Shown: positions 1 through 6,071 of the stretch, one piece after another
How the letters are laid out: every line of letters starts with the position of its first letter
Position numbering within the stretch: the first letter of the stretch is position 1
Assembly (NCBI GenBank): GCA_030600725.1
Contig: JAUVLN010000087.1
Location: 1-8,079 of the forward strand
Length of the DNA stretch: 8,079 nt
Reading direction: 5' to 3'
Source: Thermoplasmatota archaeon
Lineage (GTDB): Archaea; Thermoplasmatota; Penumbrarchaeia; Penumbrarchaeales; Penumbrarchaeaceae
Notes under the pieces: model-generated
Database searches by the model: none
Told to the model about the DNA's origin: nothing
Seen by the model: only the letters and a program-made list of their open reading frames with translations
Position numbers and translations under genes: made by a program

Positions 1-3000
1 GAAGGTGAGAGGTTCGGCTTTTATCGCGCCTTTCCCCCTGTAGGCAAGGTGTTCGGAAGGCGAATACAGCTCGGGGGTATAATCCGAGATCTTGATCATT
101 CCCTCCGATACCCTGGAATAGTTGCCGTTGGAGTATGTCAATATCTGGAGCGAATATATCCCCAGCCCCAGTCCAAGGTCATAGGGTTTGAACGTCTTCT
201 CCTTTCCGTAATCAAGCCAGGTGCTGATGTCTCCTCCCAGGGAATATGTTCCCATCCTCAGCAGATAGCCAACGTCCATAGTTGAGCTGCTGGGGGACTC
301 ATCCCAGGAAACGGTCTGGTTGGCACTGTTCAGGTAATAGGGGCCCAACGGTGGGACCTTCTCCGGCGGCGGAGTGCCCTCCTCCACGACGCGGAAGGTG
401 TGCTCGTGGACATCCCAACCTCCGATCCCATCGGTCACATTGATCAATAGAACGTAGTATCCCGGGTCAAGTGATTTCTTGTCCTGTGGAAAATCGAAGA
501 AGATGTTTTCACCTACGGGGATCCAGGTCGTGAACCACCATAGGTTGTTGTTGAGTATCTGTACCTTGTAGAAAAGCGTGTCTCCCTCCTCATCGAACGC
601 CTCATCCCAGTACAGATGAGGTCTGGAGGAGAATATTGAATCGGGATATGCTCTCCCCGTGAATACCGGGGGATAATTTTCAGGGATATCCACGGGGATA
701 CTGTAGGTTGAGGATATATTCTCCGTTCCCAGAGCATCCGAGGCCTTCCACCTGATCCTATTATAGGTCCCCTTATCGTAGAATTCGATATGCACCCAGG
801 CGTTATATGCGCCGGGTTCGATCTCGATGTATCCGTCAGGCTCCAGCCACTCCCCGAAGTCGTCGGTTGTGGTCCGGTAGGAGTATCTGATGGTCTCGGG
901 GACGAGTCCGCTCGCATCCGAGCTGTTGGAACCGGGTTTGAAATCCATCCATGTGATGGAGCAGTTCACGCTCTCGTAGAGCTGTGTCACCCTCGGCTGT
1001 CTATTCGTGAAGAACGGTGGATCGGAATCTATCCATAGGTTCACCGGTTCCGATATCCCAGGACCGTTACCTACCCTGTCCATCGCCTGGAAGATCACAT
1101 AATTGTTCCTACCATTCTCGAGCTTGACATTTGCCCATACCTCGTATGTGCTGTTGTCTATCTTCTCAACACCCTGGACGGCAACGGGTTTGTTGACTAT
1201 CTGGTCAAGGCCCGTGGTGGTCTTCAGATATCTGATCGAGGTGGTATTCACACCCCCTCCCTCAACATCAGTGATCCTCGCCCTGCAGATGACCGTATCC
1301 GAACTGTTCCATTCCGTTCCGGTCGGGAATATCACCGTGACCTCAGGTGCTTTGGCATCGATCACCGGGCCGTCCATGAGATCTGTCGAGACAGCTTCGG
1401 TATCCCTTTCCCCTTTCACCTTGATCCTCCAGTAGGTCTTTCCCATTGCGGTCAGATTTGTGATAAGCCGGTAGTTCTGTCCATCCATGAAATCGATGTC
1501 CCCGGGGAACTCCCTTTCCATCACAAGAGGTTCCGACAGGATGGGTTCCATTCCAAGGAGATCCTTGTAGAACTGTATATTGGGGTATCCTGATACGGGC
1601 ATATCGTTGTCCTCATCCCTGTAGATGAATGTGAAGTTGTAATTGGAGGTGTTGGAACCGATGGCGGGGTTGAAATCAAAATCCCCCCAGAAGAACGGTA
1701 TCAAGATCTCGGGAGCCCTGTTCAAGGCCGAGTTAACACCGCTGTGCCTGGCGAAGAAGATATCCTTCCTGTAGGTGTTGAAATCCCTCTCATCGGCCCA
1801 GGCCACCAGAGGCCTGTCATCATTATCGTATGCCATGATCGGATTGCTCTGGGTTGTGGGGTCCGATCCGTACCTTTCCGTATCATCCACCCTCATGATG
1901 CTGTCCCAGTTCCTTCCTCCGTCCGAGGAGTTCCTGAAGAAGATCTCGCCGTCGTCAAGTCCGGGAACATCCCTCTGCCATACAACGGAGACCAGACCAT
2001 CGCCCAGGGCGGATACATGCGGGTTTATGTCGACGGTCTCATCGGGGGCCATGGCAACCCTTACATTGTCCGAAAACGTCTGGCCGCCGTCCTCGCTTCT
2101 GGTAAACCAGATCTCATCGGGTCCGGCCCTCTTGTCCGTCCAGGCGATATAGAGGTTCCCCTCATCGTCCAGGGTGGGTATGGCCCGGGTTCTTGAATTA
2201 TACCCTATGTCATCGGTGAACTCCACCTCCTCCGAGAATGTCGCACCTCCATCATTGGATACGGCCAGATAGGGTTTCATACCGTATGTCCCGTCCCGCC
2301 CATCCTGCCAGGTGACATAGACATCGCTACCAAGCATGACCGACCTGATGAAATCGTGGTTTCTATGTTCATCGTGCAGCCTCCTGTCGGAGTTGATCAT
2401 CTGAGGGGCTGACCATGATGAGGCCCCGTCCGTTGAATATGAGCTCCACACGTTTCTGTATGCTCCCTCCTGGTTTCTGTCCTCCCAGACGCAGAGTAAA
2501 TGCCCCGTCTCGTTCATCAGGAGATCGGGTTTGTGGGAATCCCAGTTCTTCATCTCTTTCTCCGGATCATCGTAGATCTTTGGAGGATCGATCCTGATCG
2601 ACCTTGTGAAGTTCTCCCCATCCTCTGCCCAGGCCAATCTGATCTGGGCGGGGTCGAAGCGGTTGTCCTCCCATGCAACGTAGACGGTGCCGTTTTGGGC
2701 AAGTACCATCGAGGGGAACTGCTGGTCCGTATCGTCGTTCGATTCATTTCCGTCGATAAGATTGTCATCCACCCTGGTCTGAAGAGCCCACGTCATTCCG
2801 CTGTTATCGGAGTGTGCGATCATAACATCGTTGAAGACATAGGACGTCTTGCTGTGGTATACGACGTAGATCCTCCCCTCATCATTAACGGCGATATCCA
2901 TCGGGATCTGATCGTGGAACCTGTCGTTCCAGTTGACCATGGTGTTCGCGGAGAAGATCGGCATTCCTCCGGATACATCATCGGAAACAATTGCGATCAT

Positions 3001-3051
3001 AGGCAGGGTGAGTAAAAACACAATAAACGAAACAACGATCGTTCTTCTCAT
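1..3051 (-). CDS. Secreted six-bladed Asp-box beta-propeller with Ig/FN3-like domains (C-terminus outside the window)
   Basis: The frame runs uninterrupted from ATG at 3051 to the left edge: 1017 codons with no stop, so the C-terminus is missing. The start is supported by GGAGGG nine bases upstream and by a signal peptide directly after it (two Arg, then a hydrophobic stretch at about residues 5-22). Residues about 34-435 form a beta-propeller. Asp-boxes (S-x-D-x-G-x-T-W/F) begin at residues 81, 206, 265, 319 and 375, with a degenerate one (AEDGENF) at 142. The 54-64 residue spacing gives six blades, and most blades also carry a V-x-W-x-D-x-R type strand (for example VAWEDNR). Beta-sandwich segments of Ig/FN3 type follow, starting near residues 447, 568, 675, 791 and 895. 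Asp-box propellers occur in sialidases, but also in many non-enzymatic surface proteins. I see no FRIP motif or clear arginine triad, so I infer binding or adhesion outside the cell, not sialidase activity. Many N-x-S/T sites would allow glycosylation. Confidence 0.88.
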   Translation of the reverse strand, partial: MRRTIVVSFIVFLLTLPMIAIVSDDVSGGMPIFSANTMVNWNDRFHDQIPMDIAVNDEGRIYVVYHSKTSYVFNDVMIAHSDNSGMTWALQTRVDDNLIDGNESNDDTDQQFPSMVLAQNGTVYVAWEDNRFDPAQIRLAWAEDGENFTRSIRIDPPKIYDDPEKEMKNWDSHKPDLLMNETGHLLCVWEDRNQEGAYRNVWSSYSTDGASSWSAPQMINSDRRLHDEHRNHDFIRSVMLGSDVYVTWQDGRDGTYGMKPYLAVSNDGGATFSEEVEFTDDIGYNSRTRAIPTLDDEGNLYIAWTDKRAGPDEIWFTRSEDGGQTFSDNVRVAMAPDETVDINPHVSALGDGLVSVVWQRDVPGLDDGEIFFRNSSDGGRNWDSIMRVDDTERYGSDPTTQSNPIMAYDNDDRPLVAWADERDFNTYRKDIFFARHSGVNSALNRAPEILIPFFWGDFDFNPAIGSNTSNYNFTFIYRDEDNDMPVSGYPNIQFYKDLLGMEPILSEPLVMEREFPGDIDFMDGQNYRLITNLTAMGKTYWRIKVKGERDTEAVSTDLMDGPVIDAKAPEVTVIFPTGTEWNSSDTVICRARITDVEGGGVNTTSIRYLKTTTGLDQIVNKPVAVQGVEKIDNSTYEVWANVKLENGRNNYVIFQAMDRVGNGPGISEPVNLWIDSDPPFFTNRQPRVTQLYESVNCSITWMDFKPGSNSSDASGLVPETIRYSYRTTTDDFGEWLEPDGYIEIEPGAYNAWVHIEFYDKGTYNRIRWKASDALGTENISSTYSIPVDIPENYPPVFTGRAYPDSIFSSRPHLYWDEAFDEEGDTLFYKVQILNNNLWWFTTWIPVGENIFFDFPQDKKSLDPGYYVLLINVTDGIGGWDVHEHTFRVVEEGTPPPEKVPPLGPYYLNSANQTVSWDESPSSSTMDVGYLLRMGTYSLGGDISTWLDYGKEKTFKPYDLGLGLGIYSLQILTYSNGNYSRVSEGMIKISDYTPELYSPSEHLAYRGKGAIKAEPLTF

Positions 3052-3060
3052 AGTATGGAT

Positions 3061-3066
3061 CCCTCC
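3061..3066 (-). promoter_or_regulatory. Ribosome binding site of the propeller gene
   Basis: On the minus strand GGAGGG lies nine bases upstream of the ATG at 3051. It matches the complement of the 16S rRNA 3' end and fixes this ATG as the start. No other ATG with both a ribosome binding site and a following signal peptide was seen in the frame. Confidence 0.65.
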
Positions 3067-3115
3067 AACGGTCCATGTGGAATCATGCTGGAACAGAGGA
3101 TGCAAATGTCTACTA

Positions 3116-3125
3116 GGTATATTAA
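3116..3125 (-). promoter_or_regulatory. Candidate TATA box for the propeller gene
   Basis: The minus strand reads TTAATATACC here. This is an archaeal-type TATA element, though the sequence upstream is not a strong BRE. Initiation about 25 bases downstream would fall near 3090-3095 and give a leader of roughly 40 bases. A second weaker AT-rich site (AAATATTT, 3229-3236) would imply a far longer leader and is less likely. Confidence 0.4.
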
Positions 3126-3234
3126 CGGTTTGTATCTGTGGAAGATGATAAGGATCGATCTGCACCGGAAGGAGCATTTCATCTCGGATCAATGGTAGGG
3201 GATCGGGAAAAGGTGGCAGTCAGAAGGGCAAATA
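3126..3234. other. Intergenic stretch with nothing recognisable
   Basis: This lies between the candidate promoter of the propeller gene and the hairpin block. I see no credible open frame, RNA gene or terminator here. The only signal is the AT-rich AAATATTT at its right end. Confidence 0.4.
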
Positions 3235-3241
3235 TTTCCTG

Positions 3242-3269
3242 TTAGGCTTAAACATTGCTTAGCTCTTAA
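3242..3269 (+). repeat. 28-bp direct repeat, copy 1, inside a stem-loop
   Basis: This unit begins TTAGGCTTAA and ends TTAGCTCTTAA, and it is identical at all 28 positions to copy 2 at 3400-3427. It is flanked by the perfect 7-bp inverted arms TTTCCTG (3235-3241) and CAGGAAA (3271-3277), with a single extra G at 3270. The unit ends TTAGG and CTTAA add pairing: TTA with TAA, one G-T wobble and one G-C. Confidence 0.85.
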
Positions 3270-3282
3270 GCAGGAAAACCTT

Positions 3283-3303
3283 GGAAAAATCGGGGATTTT
3301 TCC
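3283..3303. repeat. Perfect inverted repeat, 9-bp arms, 3-base loop
   Basis: The arms GGAAAAATC (3283-3291) and GATTTTTCC (3295-3303) are perfect complements around GGG. This is the tightest of the three central hairpins. A terminator is possible in either direction, but the T-run lies inside the stem and not after it, so this is not a standard intrinsic terminator. Confidence 0.7.
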
Positions 3304-3308
3304 GGTGG

Positions 3309-3348
3309 TATGAAAACCTGAACTATACCTATACACCTGGTTTTCATA
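3309..3348. repeat. Perfect inverted repeat, 10-bp arms, 20-base loop
   Basis: The arms TATGAAAACC (3309-3318) and GGTTTTCATA (3339-3348) match perfectly. The loop contains ATACC (3325-3329), which could instead pair with GGTAT (3307-3311), so two mutually exclusive folds are possible. Confidence 0.7.
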
Positions 3349-3349
3349 G

Positions 3350-3392
3350 CCCCGCACAATAGTGAAAAACTATTATAGCCTATTGTGCTGGG
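3350..3392. repeat. Inverted repeat, 13-position stem with one mismatch
   Basis: GCACAATAG (3354-3362) and CTATTGTGC (3380-3388) are perfect complements. CCC/GGG extends the stem outward to 3350 and 3392 past one mismatch (3353/3389). A competing inner hairpin, AATAGT (3358-3363) with ACTATT (3369-3374) around a GAAAA loop, uses part of the same arm, so the element could switch between two folds. Confidence 0.7.
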
Positions 3393-3399
3393 TTTTAAT

Positions 3400-3427
3400 T
3401 TAGGCTTAAACATTGCTTAGCTCTTAA
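3400..3427 (+). repeat. 28-bp direct repeat, copy 2, inside a stem-loop
   Basis: This is identical to copy 1 at 3242-3269. Its arms differ from those of copy 1: TTTTAAT (3393-3399) pairs with ATTAAAA (3428-3434). With the repeat ends this makes a continuous perfect 10-bp stem (3393-3402/3425-3434), extendable by a G-T and a G-C pair. Its right arm overlaps the T-run of the TSP3 gene terminator. Confidence 0.85.
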
Positions 3428-3430
3428 ATT

Positions 3431-3455
3431 AAAAAAGGGGGCCCCGAAGGGCCCC
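3431..3455 (-). terminator. UUCG-capped hairpin terminator of the TSP3-repeat gene
   Basis: Reading the minus strand, GGGGCCC (3455-3449), a TTCG loop and GGGCCCC (3444-3438) form a perfect 7-bp GC stem. One C and then six T (3436-3431) follow. It lies about 23 bases past the stop codon at 3479. The C(UUCG)G loop is an exceptionally stable tetraloop, and the stem-plus-U-tract layout is that of an intrinsic terminator. In archaea the U-tract alone may be sufficient and the hairpin may protect the 3' end. Confidence 0.8.
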
Positions 3456-3478
3456 GTAGTCGACCAAAACCCTGCACA

Positions 3479-5905
3479 TCAATAGGATATGTATGGGTAT
3501 CCGCCGAAGGCGTCGAACGACTCCTCCACGTGTATGTTCTCCTCGGTTATGATGACCATGTCCATGACCACATATCCGGCCATGACCCCCTCGGGGACCA
3601 TGAAGTAGAAGCCCAGTTTGTAGAAGGTCATCCCGCTCCAGTATATCCAGATGCCGTTGCCCTGAAGCGGTGCATCTCCCGGATAGTTGGACACGTTGAG
3701 GAAAGGCAGCTTCAATCCGGAGTGTCCAATACCTGTGAGGGGGTCCACGTATGGGTCATCCGGTCCCGGGACCGGGTGGCCATTGTACGTGTAATCAGCA
3801 GGGTTGAACGTCTCGAAGTTCATCTCCTTCACGATCTTTTCAGGATCCAGTTCATCCAGGCCCAATTCGAATACAGGATAGTCCGTCGTCTGCGGATTGT
3901 AGATCCATGGGTTCGTCATGGATCTATCAAATAATCTTGGTATCCCGTCTCCGTCGATATCATCATCAACATCATAGGATACGTTGTCCGATGGTCCTTC
4001 CCATCCGCCGAAGGCGGCGGGATCCACATCGATCGTACCGTTGTGGAACCTTATACTGACGTTCAGATTCCGGTAGTATTCCTTGAGGAAGAACTCGGAT
4101 TCGGGATGTCCGTCCTCTATTCCGATTATGATCTCCATGTAGAGCGAGGTTCCCTTGTTCATGGTGGAGTCTATGATCCTGTACGGGAAGCCGTAGTAGT
4201 CATGGAGGAAGCACCCATTGCCGTCGAAGGCGACGAATGTAGGTGCGAGAAGCGCGGATACCGGGAACTGTTCGCCGGGCCCGAACCCGGGGACGTACCA
4301 GTCGAGTCCGCCGCCAGCCTGTGGGTAGCCGATCTTGTTGAGCGATATGCTCGTATCGAGCCTATCATCGGGGATCGTAGGCCTGGGATCCCAGTCGTCA
4401 TCCATCCTGTCGGCGTCCGTGTCGCCGCTGGATGGGTCGGTATCATACATGTTCCACCTGTACCTCATTGGGTTCACGGGGGCCGGTCCCTTCTCCATCC
4501 AGCCCAAACAGTCCCCAAATGTGGTATATGATTTGTATCCGGGCATGGCCCTATCCTGGTTGAACCACAACACGGCGAAATCCTCGGGGGATATGGATGA
4601 GGGAGCACCGTTCATGTACCAAATTAGCCATGGGTTGATATTGTACAGTACGACATTGTAGGTATTGATCGGCAGCTCGCCGTATTCGAAGGCCTTGGTG
4701 AACCAGTACGTCCACCAGTTGTACCTGCCGTCGGTCAGCTTGGAGAAGCCCGAGCCCGTGTTCTTGAGGGAGTGGTCGTTGTTCCACCTGTCGGGAATCC
4801 ACCTGCCCCCGCCGGTCTCGTTTGTAACCTGCTCGTATCCGTACTCCTCCCTGGAGTTCTTGTTGATCGGGCCGGGTGCATAGGCCTGCATCTCCTTATC
4901 GTCGGAGATATCGTCCCCGTCGGTGTCGTTCCTGTTGGGGTTGAGCCTGAAGCGGTATGCAATACGGGTGGTCCGCTCCGGGTCCTCTCCACCGCCCCCG
5001 AAACGCTGAGGTGTATTCCATGCCCAGAACCACAGGCAGATATCCTGCTCCTCGATGTTGAGGATGCCGTCATCGTCGTTGTCCTCCCAGGGGTCCGGCA
5101 GGCCGTCGTTATCGGTGTCAACGAGGTGTCCGTCGGTCGAGTCCCCGGATCCCAGCTCGACACCGTCTATGAGCATGTCGTTATCCGTGTCCCAGTCGTT
5201 GGGATCCAGTCCGAGTGCGATCTCCTGTGCGTCATTGAGTCCGTCCCCGTCGGTGTCCGGGTTGTTGGGGTCGGTTCCCAGTCTCATCTCTTCTGTATCG
5301 GTTAGACCGTCTCCGTCATCGTCCGAGTTGCCGTCCCCGTCGCCATCTCCATCTCCACCCGGTGCGTTTCCGTCGCCACCGAGGCCTTGATCGGCTCCAC
5401 CACCTCCGCTACCTCCGGTGCCGTCGTTGCTGTAGTCCCAGGGGAACGGGTCATCCGGGTCCAGCAAGCCGTCTCCATCGGTATCGGGGTTTGTCGGGTC
5501 GGTCGCCCTGTAGATCTTCTCCCCGGTCTGGGTGTCCATGTATGCAAATCTGTAATATTCGGCATAGTTGTCGTAGGGATGGTCCACTACATTGTAGTTG
5601 GCGTTCTCCTCTCCTCCGAAGTAGTCGAAGTCGTCCTTGGCATCCGATGGGTCCACCGGGCTCATTCCGCTCTCTACCTCCCATCCGTCCGGCAGTCCGT
5701 CCCCGTCGGTGTCCCAGTTGTTGGGGTCCGATCCGGCTGCGAACTCGGCCACGTTGTTGAGTCCATCCCCGTCGGGATCGTAGTCCGCATCCTTGTTGGA
5801 GAGGGGGTTCAGGCCTTCCGTGGTCCCGATGACCGTTATTGATATCATGGTCATCAGAGCCACTATGGCCATTGCTGTAATCTTGCTGAATTTTTCATCT
5901 GCCAT
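3479..5905 (-). CDS. Secreted thrombospondin-type-3 calcium-binding repeat protein
   Basis: This is a complete 808-residue protein. The ATG at 5905 is preferred over the in-frame GTG at 5914, which lies inside the ribosome binding site GGTGATC. The N-terminus carries a hydrophobic signal segment (about residues 9-28). TSP3-type loops (D-x-D-x-D-G-L-x-D) lie near residues 41-55, 63-77, 139-152, 195-206, 215-229, 237-250, 262-274, 275-288, 325-339, 494-507 and 646-656. Such loops bind calcium and give rigid extended stalks. A Gly/Asp linker (about 159-197) separates the first three from the central cluster. Residues about 345-480 are rich in Trp and Tyr, and residues about 515-808 look like a beta-rich domain; I recognise neither. 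The protein ends FGGYPYISY with no C-terminal membrane segment or PGF-type sorting signal, so it is either released or held by its N-terminal segment. The role is inferred as a surface or extracellular structural/adhesive protein. It has its own promoter and terminator. Confidence 0.9.
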   Translation of the reverse strand: MADEKFSKITAMAIVALMTMISITVIGTTEGLNPLSNKDADYDPDGDGLNNVAEFAAGSDPNNWDTDGDGLPDGWEVESGMSPVDPSDAKDDFDYFGGEENANYNVVDHPYDNYAEYYRFAYMDTQTGEKIYRATDPTNPDTDGDGLLDPDDPFPWDYSNDGTGGSGGGGADQGLGGDGNAPGGDGDGDGDGNSDDDGDGLTDTEEMRLGTDPNNPDTDGDGLNDAQEIALGLDPNDWDTDNDMLIDGVELGSGDSTDGHLVDTDNDGLPDPWEDNDDDGILNIEEQDICLWFWAWNTPQRFGGGGEDPERTTRIAYRFRLNPNRNDTDGDDISDDKEMQAYAPGPINKNSREEYGYEQVTNETGGGRWIPDRWNNDHSLKNTGSGFSKLTDGRYNWWTYWFTKAFEYGELPINTYNVVLYNINPWLIWYMNGAPSSISPEDFAVLWFNQDRAMPGYKSYTTFGDCLGWMEKGPAPVNPMRYRWNMYDTDPSSGDTDADRMDDDWDPRPTIPDDRLDTSISLNKIGYPQAGGGLDWYVPGFGPGEQFPVSALLAPTFVAFDGNGCFLHDYYGFPYRIIDSTMNKGTSLYMEIIIGIEDGHPESEFFLKEYYRNLNVSIRFHNGTIDVDPAAFGGWEGPSDNVSYDVDDDIDGDGIPRLFDRSMTNPWIYNPQTTDYPVFELGLDELDPEKIVKEMNFETFNPADYTYNGHPVPGPDDPYVDPLTGIGHSGLKLPFLNVSNYPGDAPLQGNGIWIYWSGMTFYKLGFYFMVPEGVMAGYVVMDMVIITEENIHVEESFDAFGGYPYISY
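5238..5272 (+). repeat. DNA-level repeat within TSP3 coding sequence, copy 1
   Basis: About 33 of 35 bases match 5694-5728, including a 21-base identical block at the start of each. Both encode part of the N-W/P-D-T-D-G-D-G-L motif. A more diverged relative lies at about 5467-5503. Third-position agreement suggests fairly recent duplication or gene conversion between calcium loops. Confidence 0.6.
5694..5728 (+). repeat. DNA-level repeat within TSP3 coding sequence, copy 2
   Basis: This is the partner of 5238-5272 and encodes the second TSP3 loop near the N-terminus. The two copies sit in the same reading frame, so exchange between them would add or remove whole repeats without a frameshift. 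Confidence 0.6.
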
Positions 5906-5908
5906 GCC

Positions 5909-5915
5909 GATCACC
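5909..5915 (-). promoter_or_regulatory. Ribosome binding site of the TSP3-repeat gene
   Basis: The minus strand reads GGTGATC, a full match to the archaeal anti-Shine-Dalgarno complement. The ATG begins three bases after the motif, or five after its GGTGA core. Because the alternative GTG start lies inside this motif, the site decides the start in favour of 5905. Confidence 0.7.
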
Positions 5916-5948
5916 CATATTCAAGTTAGTGTAATAATCCAGAGGGGG

Positions 5949-5964
5949 TTTTATTAACCTTTCG
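5949..5964 (-). promoter_or_regulatory. BRE and TATA box of the TSP3-repeat gene
   Basis: The minus strand reads CGAAAGG and then TTAATAAAA, a purine-rich BRE directly upstream of a TATA-like element, as in archaeal promoters. Initiation about 25 bases downstream would fall near 5925-5930 and leave a short leader of roughly 20-25 bases. This suggests the gene is transcribed independently of the Lhr-like gene upstream. Confidence 0.6.
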
Positions 5965-6071
5965 TCTACATGTGAATGCTATCACTCCATTACAGCTAGA
6001 GAGGTTGCCTCTTCTGGTCGTCTTTAACTTTCTACACCCTATTAGATATTCATGTAATAAGGCTTTCGGGT

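Larger units (their letters stand above)
3235..3434. other. Five-hairpin intergenic block, possible structured RNA or non-coding mobile element
   Basis: Five consecutive inverted-repeat structures fill this 200-bp block: a stem closed at 3235-3241/3271-3277, hairpins at 3283-3303, 3309-3348 and 3350-3392, and a stem closed at 3393-3402/3425-3434. The first and last enclose the same 28-bp core. The block is clearly more AT-rich than the genes beside it and lies between the terminator of the TSP3 gene and the leader of the propeller gene. The only frame of any length across it (74 codons, minus strand) begins inside a repeat core and has no ribosome binding site, so the block is probably non-coding. 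The polarity of any transcript is unclear. The core stems contain a G-U pair on the plus strand that becomes an A-C mismatch on the minus strand, which slightly favours plus-strand RNA or a DNA hairpin. I do not recognise the family. Confidence 0.6.
5906..6071. other. Intergenic region between the Lhr-like and TSP3 genes
   Basis: This 166-base gap holds the promoter and ribosome binding site of the TSP3 gene. Its right half shows no clear terminator for the Lhr-like gene: there is no GC stem followed by a T-run. A weak AGAGG/CCTCT pair around 5999-6012 is too short to call. I see no small gene here. Confidence 0.5.

Noticed and set aside
1744..3015. Plus-strand frames of 125-171 codons opposite the propeller gene
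   Set aside because: The minus strand is continuously open with clear Asp-box repeats across the same span, so these are shadows.
2965..3051. Twin-arginine (Tat) signal at the propeller protein N-terminus (MRRT)
   Set aside because: Two arginines are present, but the rest of the S-R-R-x-F-L-K consensus is absent. It fits a general secretion signal.
3241..3247. GTTAGGC, matching the integron attC GTTRRRY core
   Set aside because: It occurs only in copy 1 (copy 2 reads TTTAGGC), no RYYYAAC partner was seen upstream, and there is no integrase or cassette organisation.
3189..3413. A 74-codon minus-strand open frame across the hairpin block
   Set aside because: Its ATG lies inside the repeat core, there is no ribosome binding site, and the frame runs through several palindromes. 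It is better explained as chance.
3242..3427. Two identical 28-bp repeats as a CRISPR array
   Set aside because: There are only two copies, the 130-bp interval is far longer than a spacer and is full of palindromes, and no cas gene is in view.
4772..5842. Long plus-strand frames opposite the TSP3 gene
   Set aside because: They are antisense shadows produced by the repetitive GAC-GGN calcium-loop codons, with low-complexity products and no start signals.
5999..6012. Short AGAGG/CCTCT hairpin as terminator of the Lhr-like gene
   Set aside because: It has only five pairs with a three-base loop and no following T-run on the minus strand.
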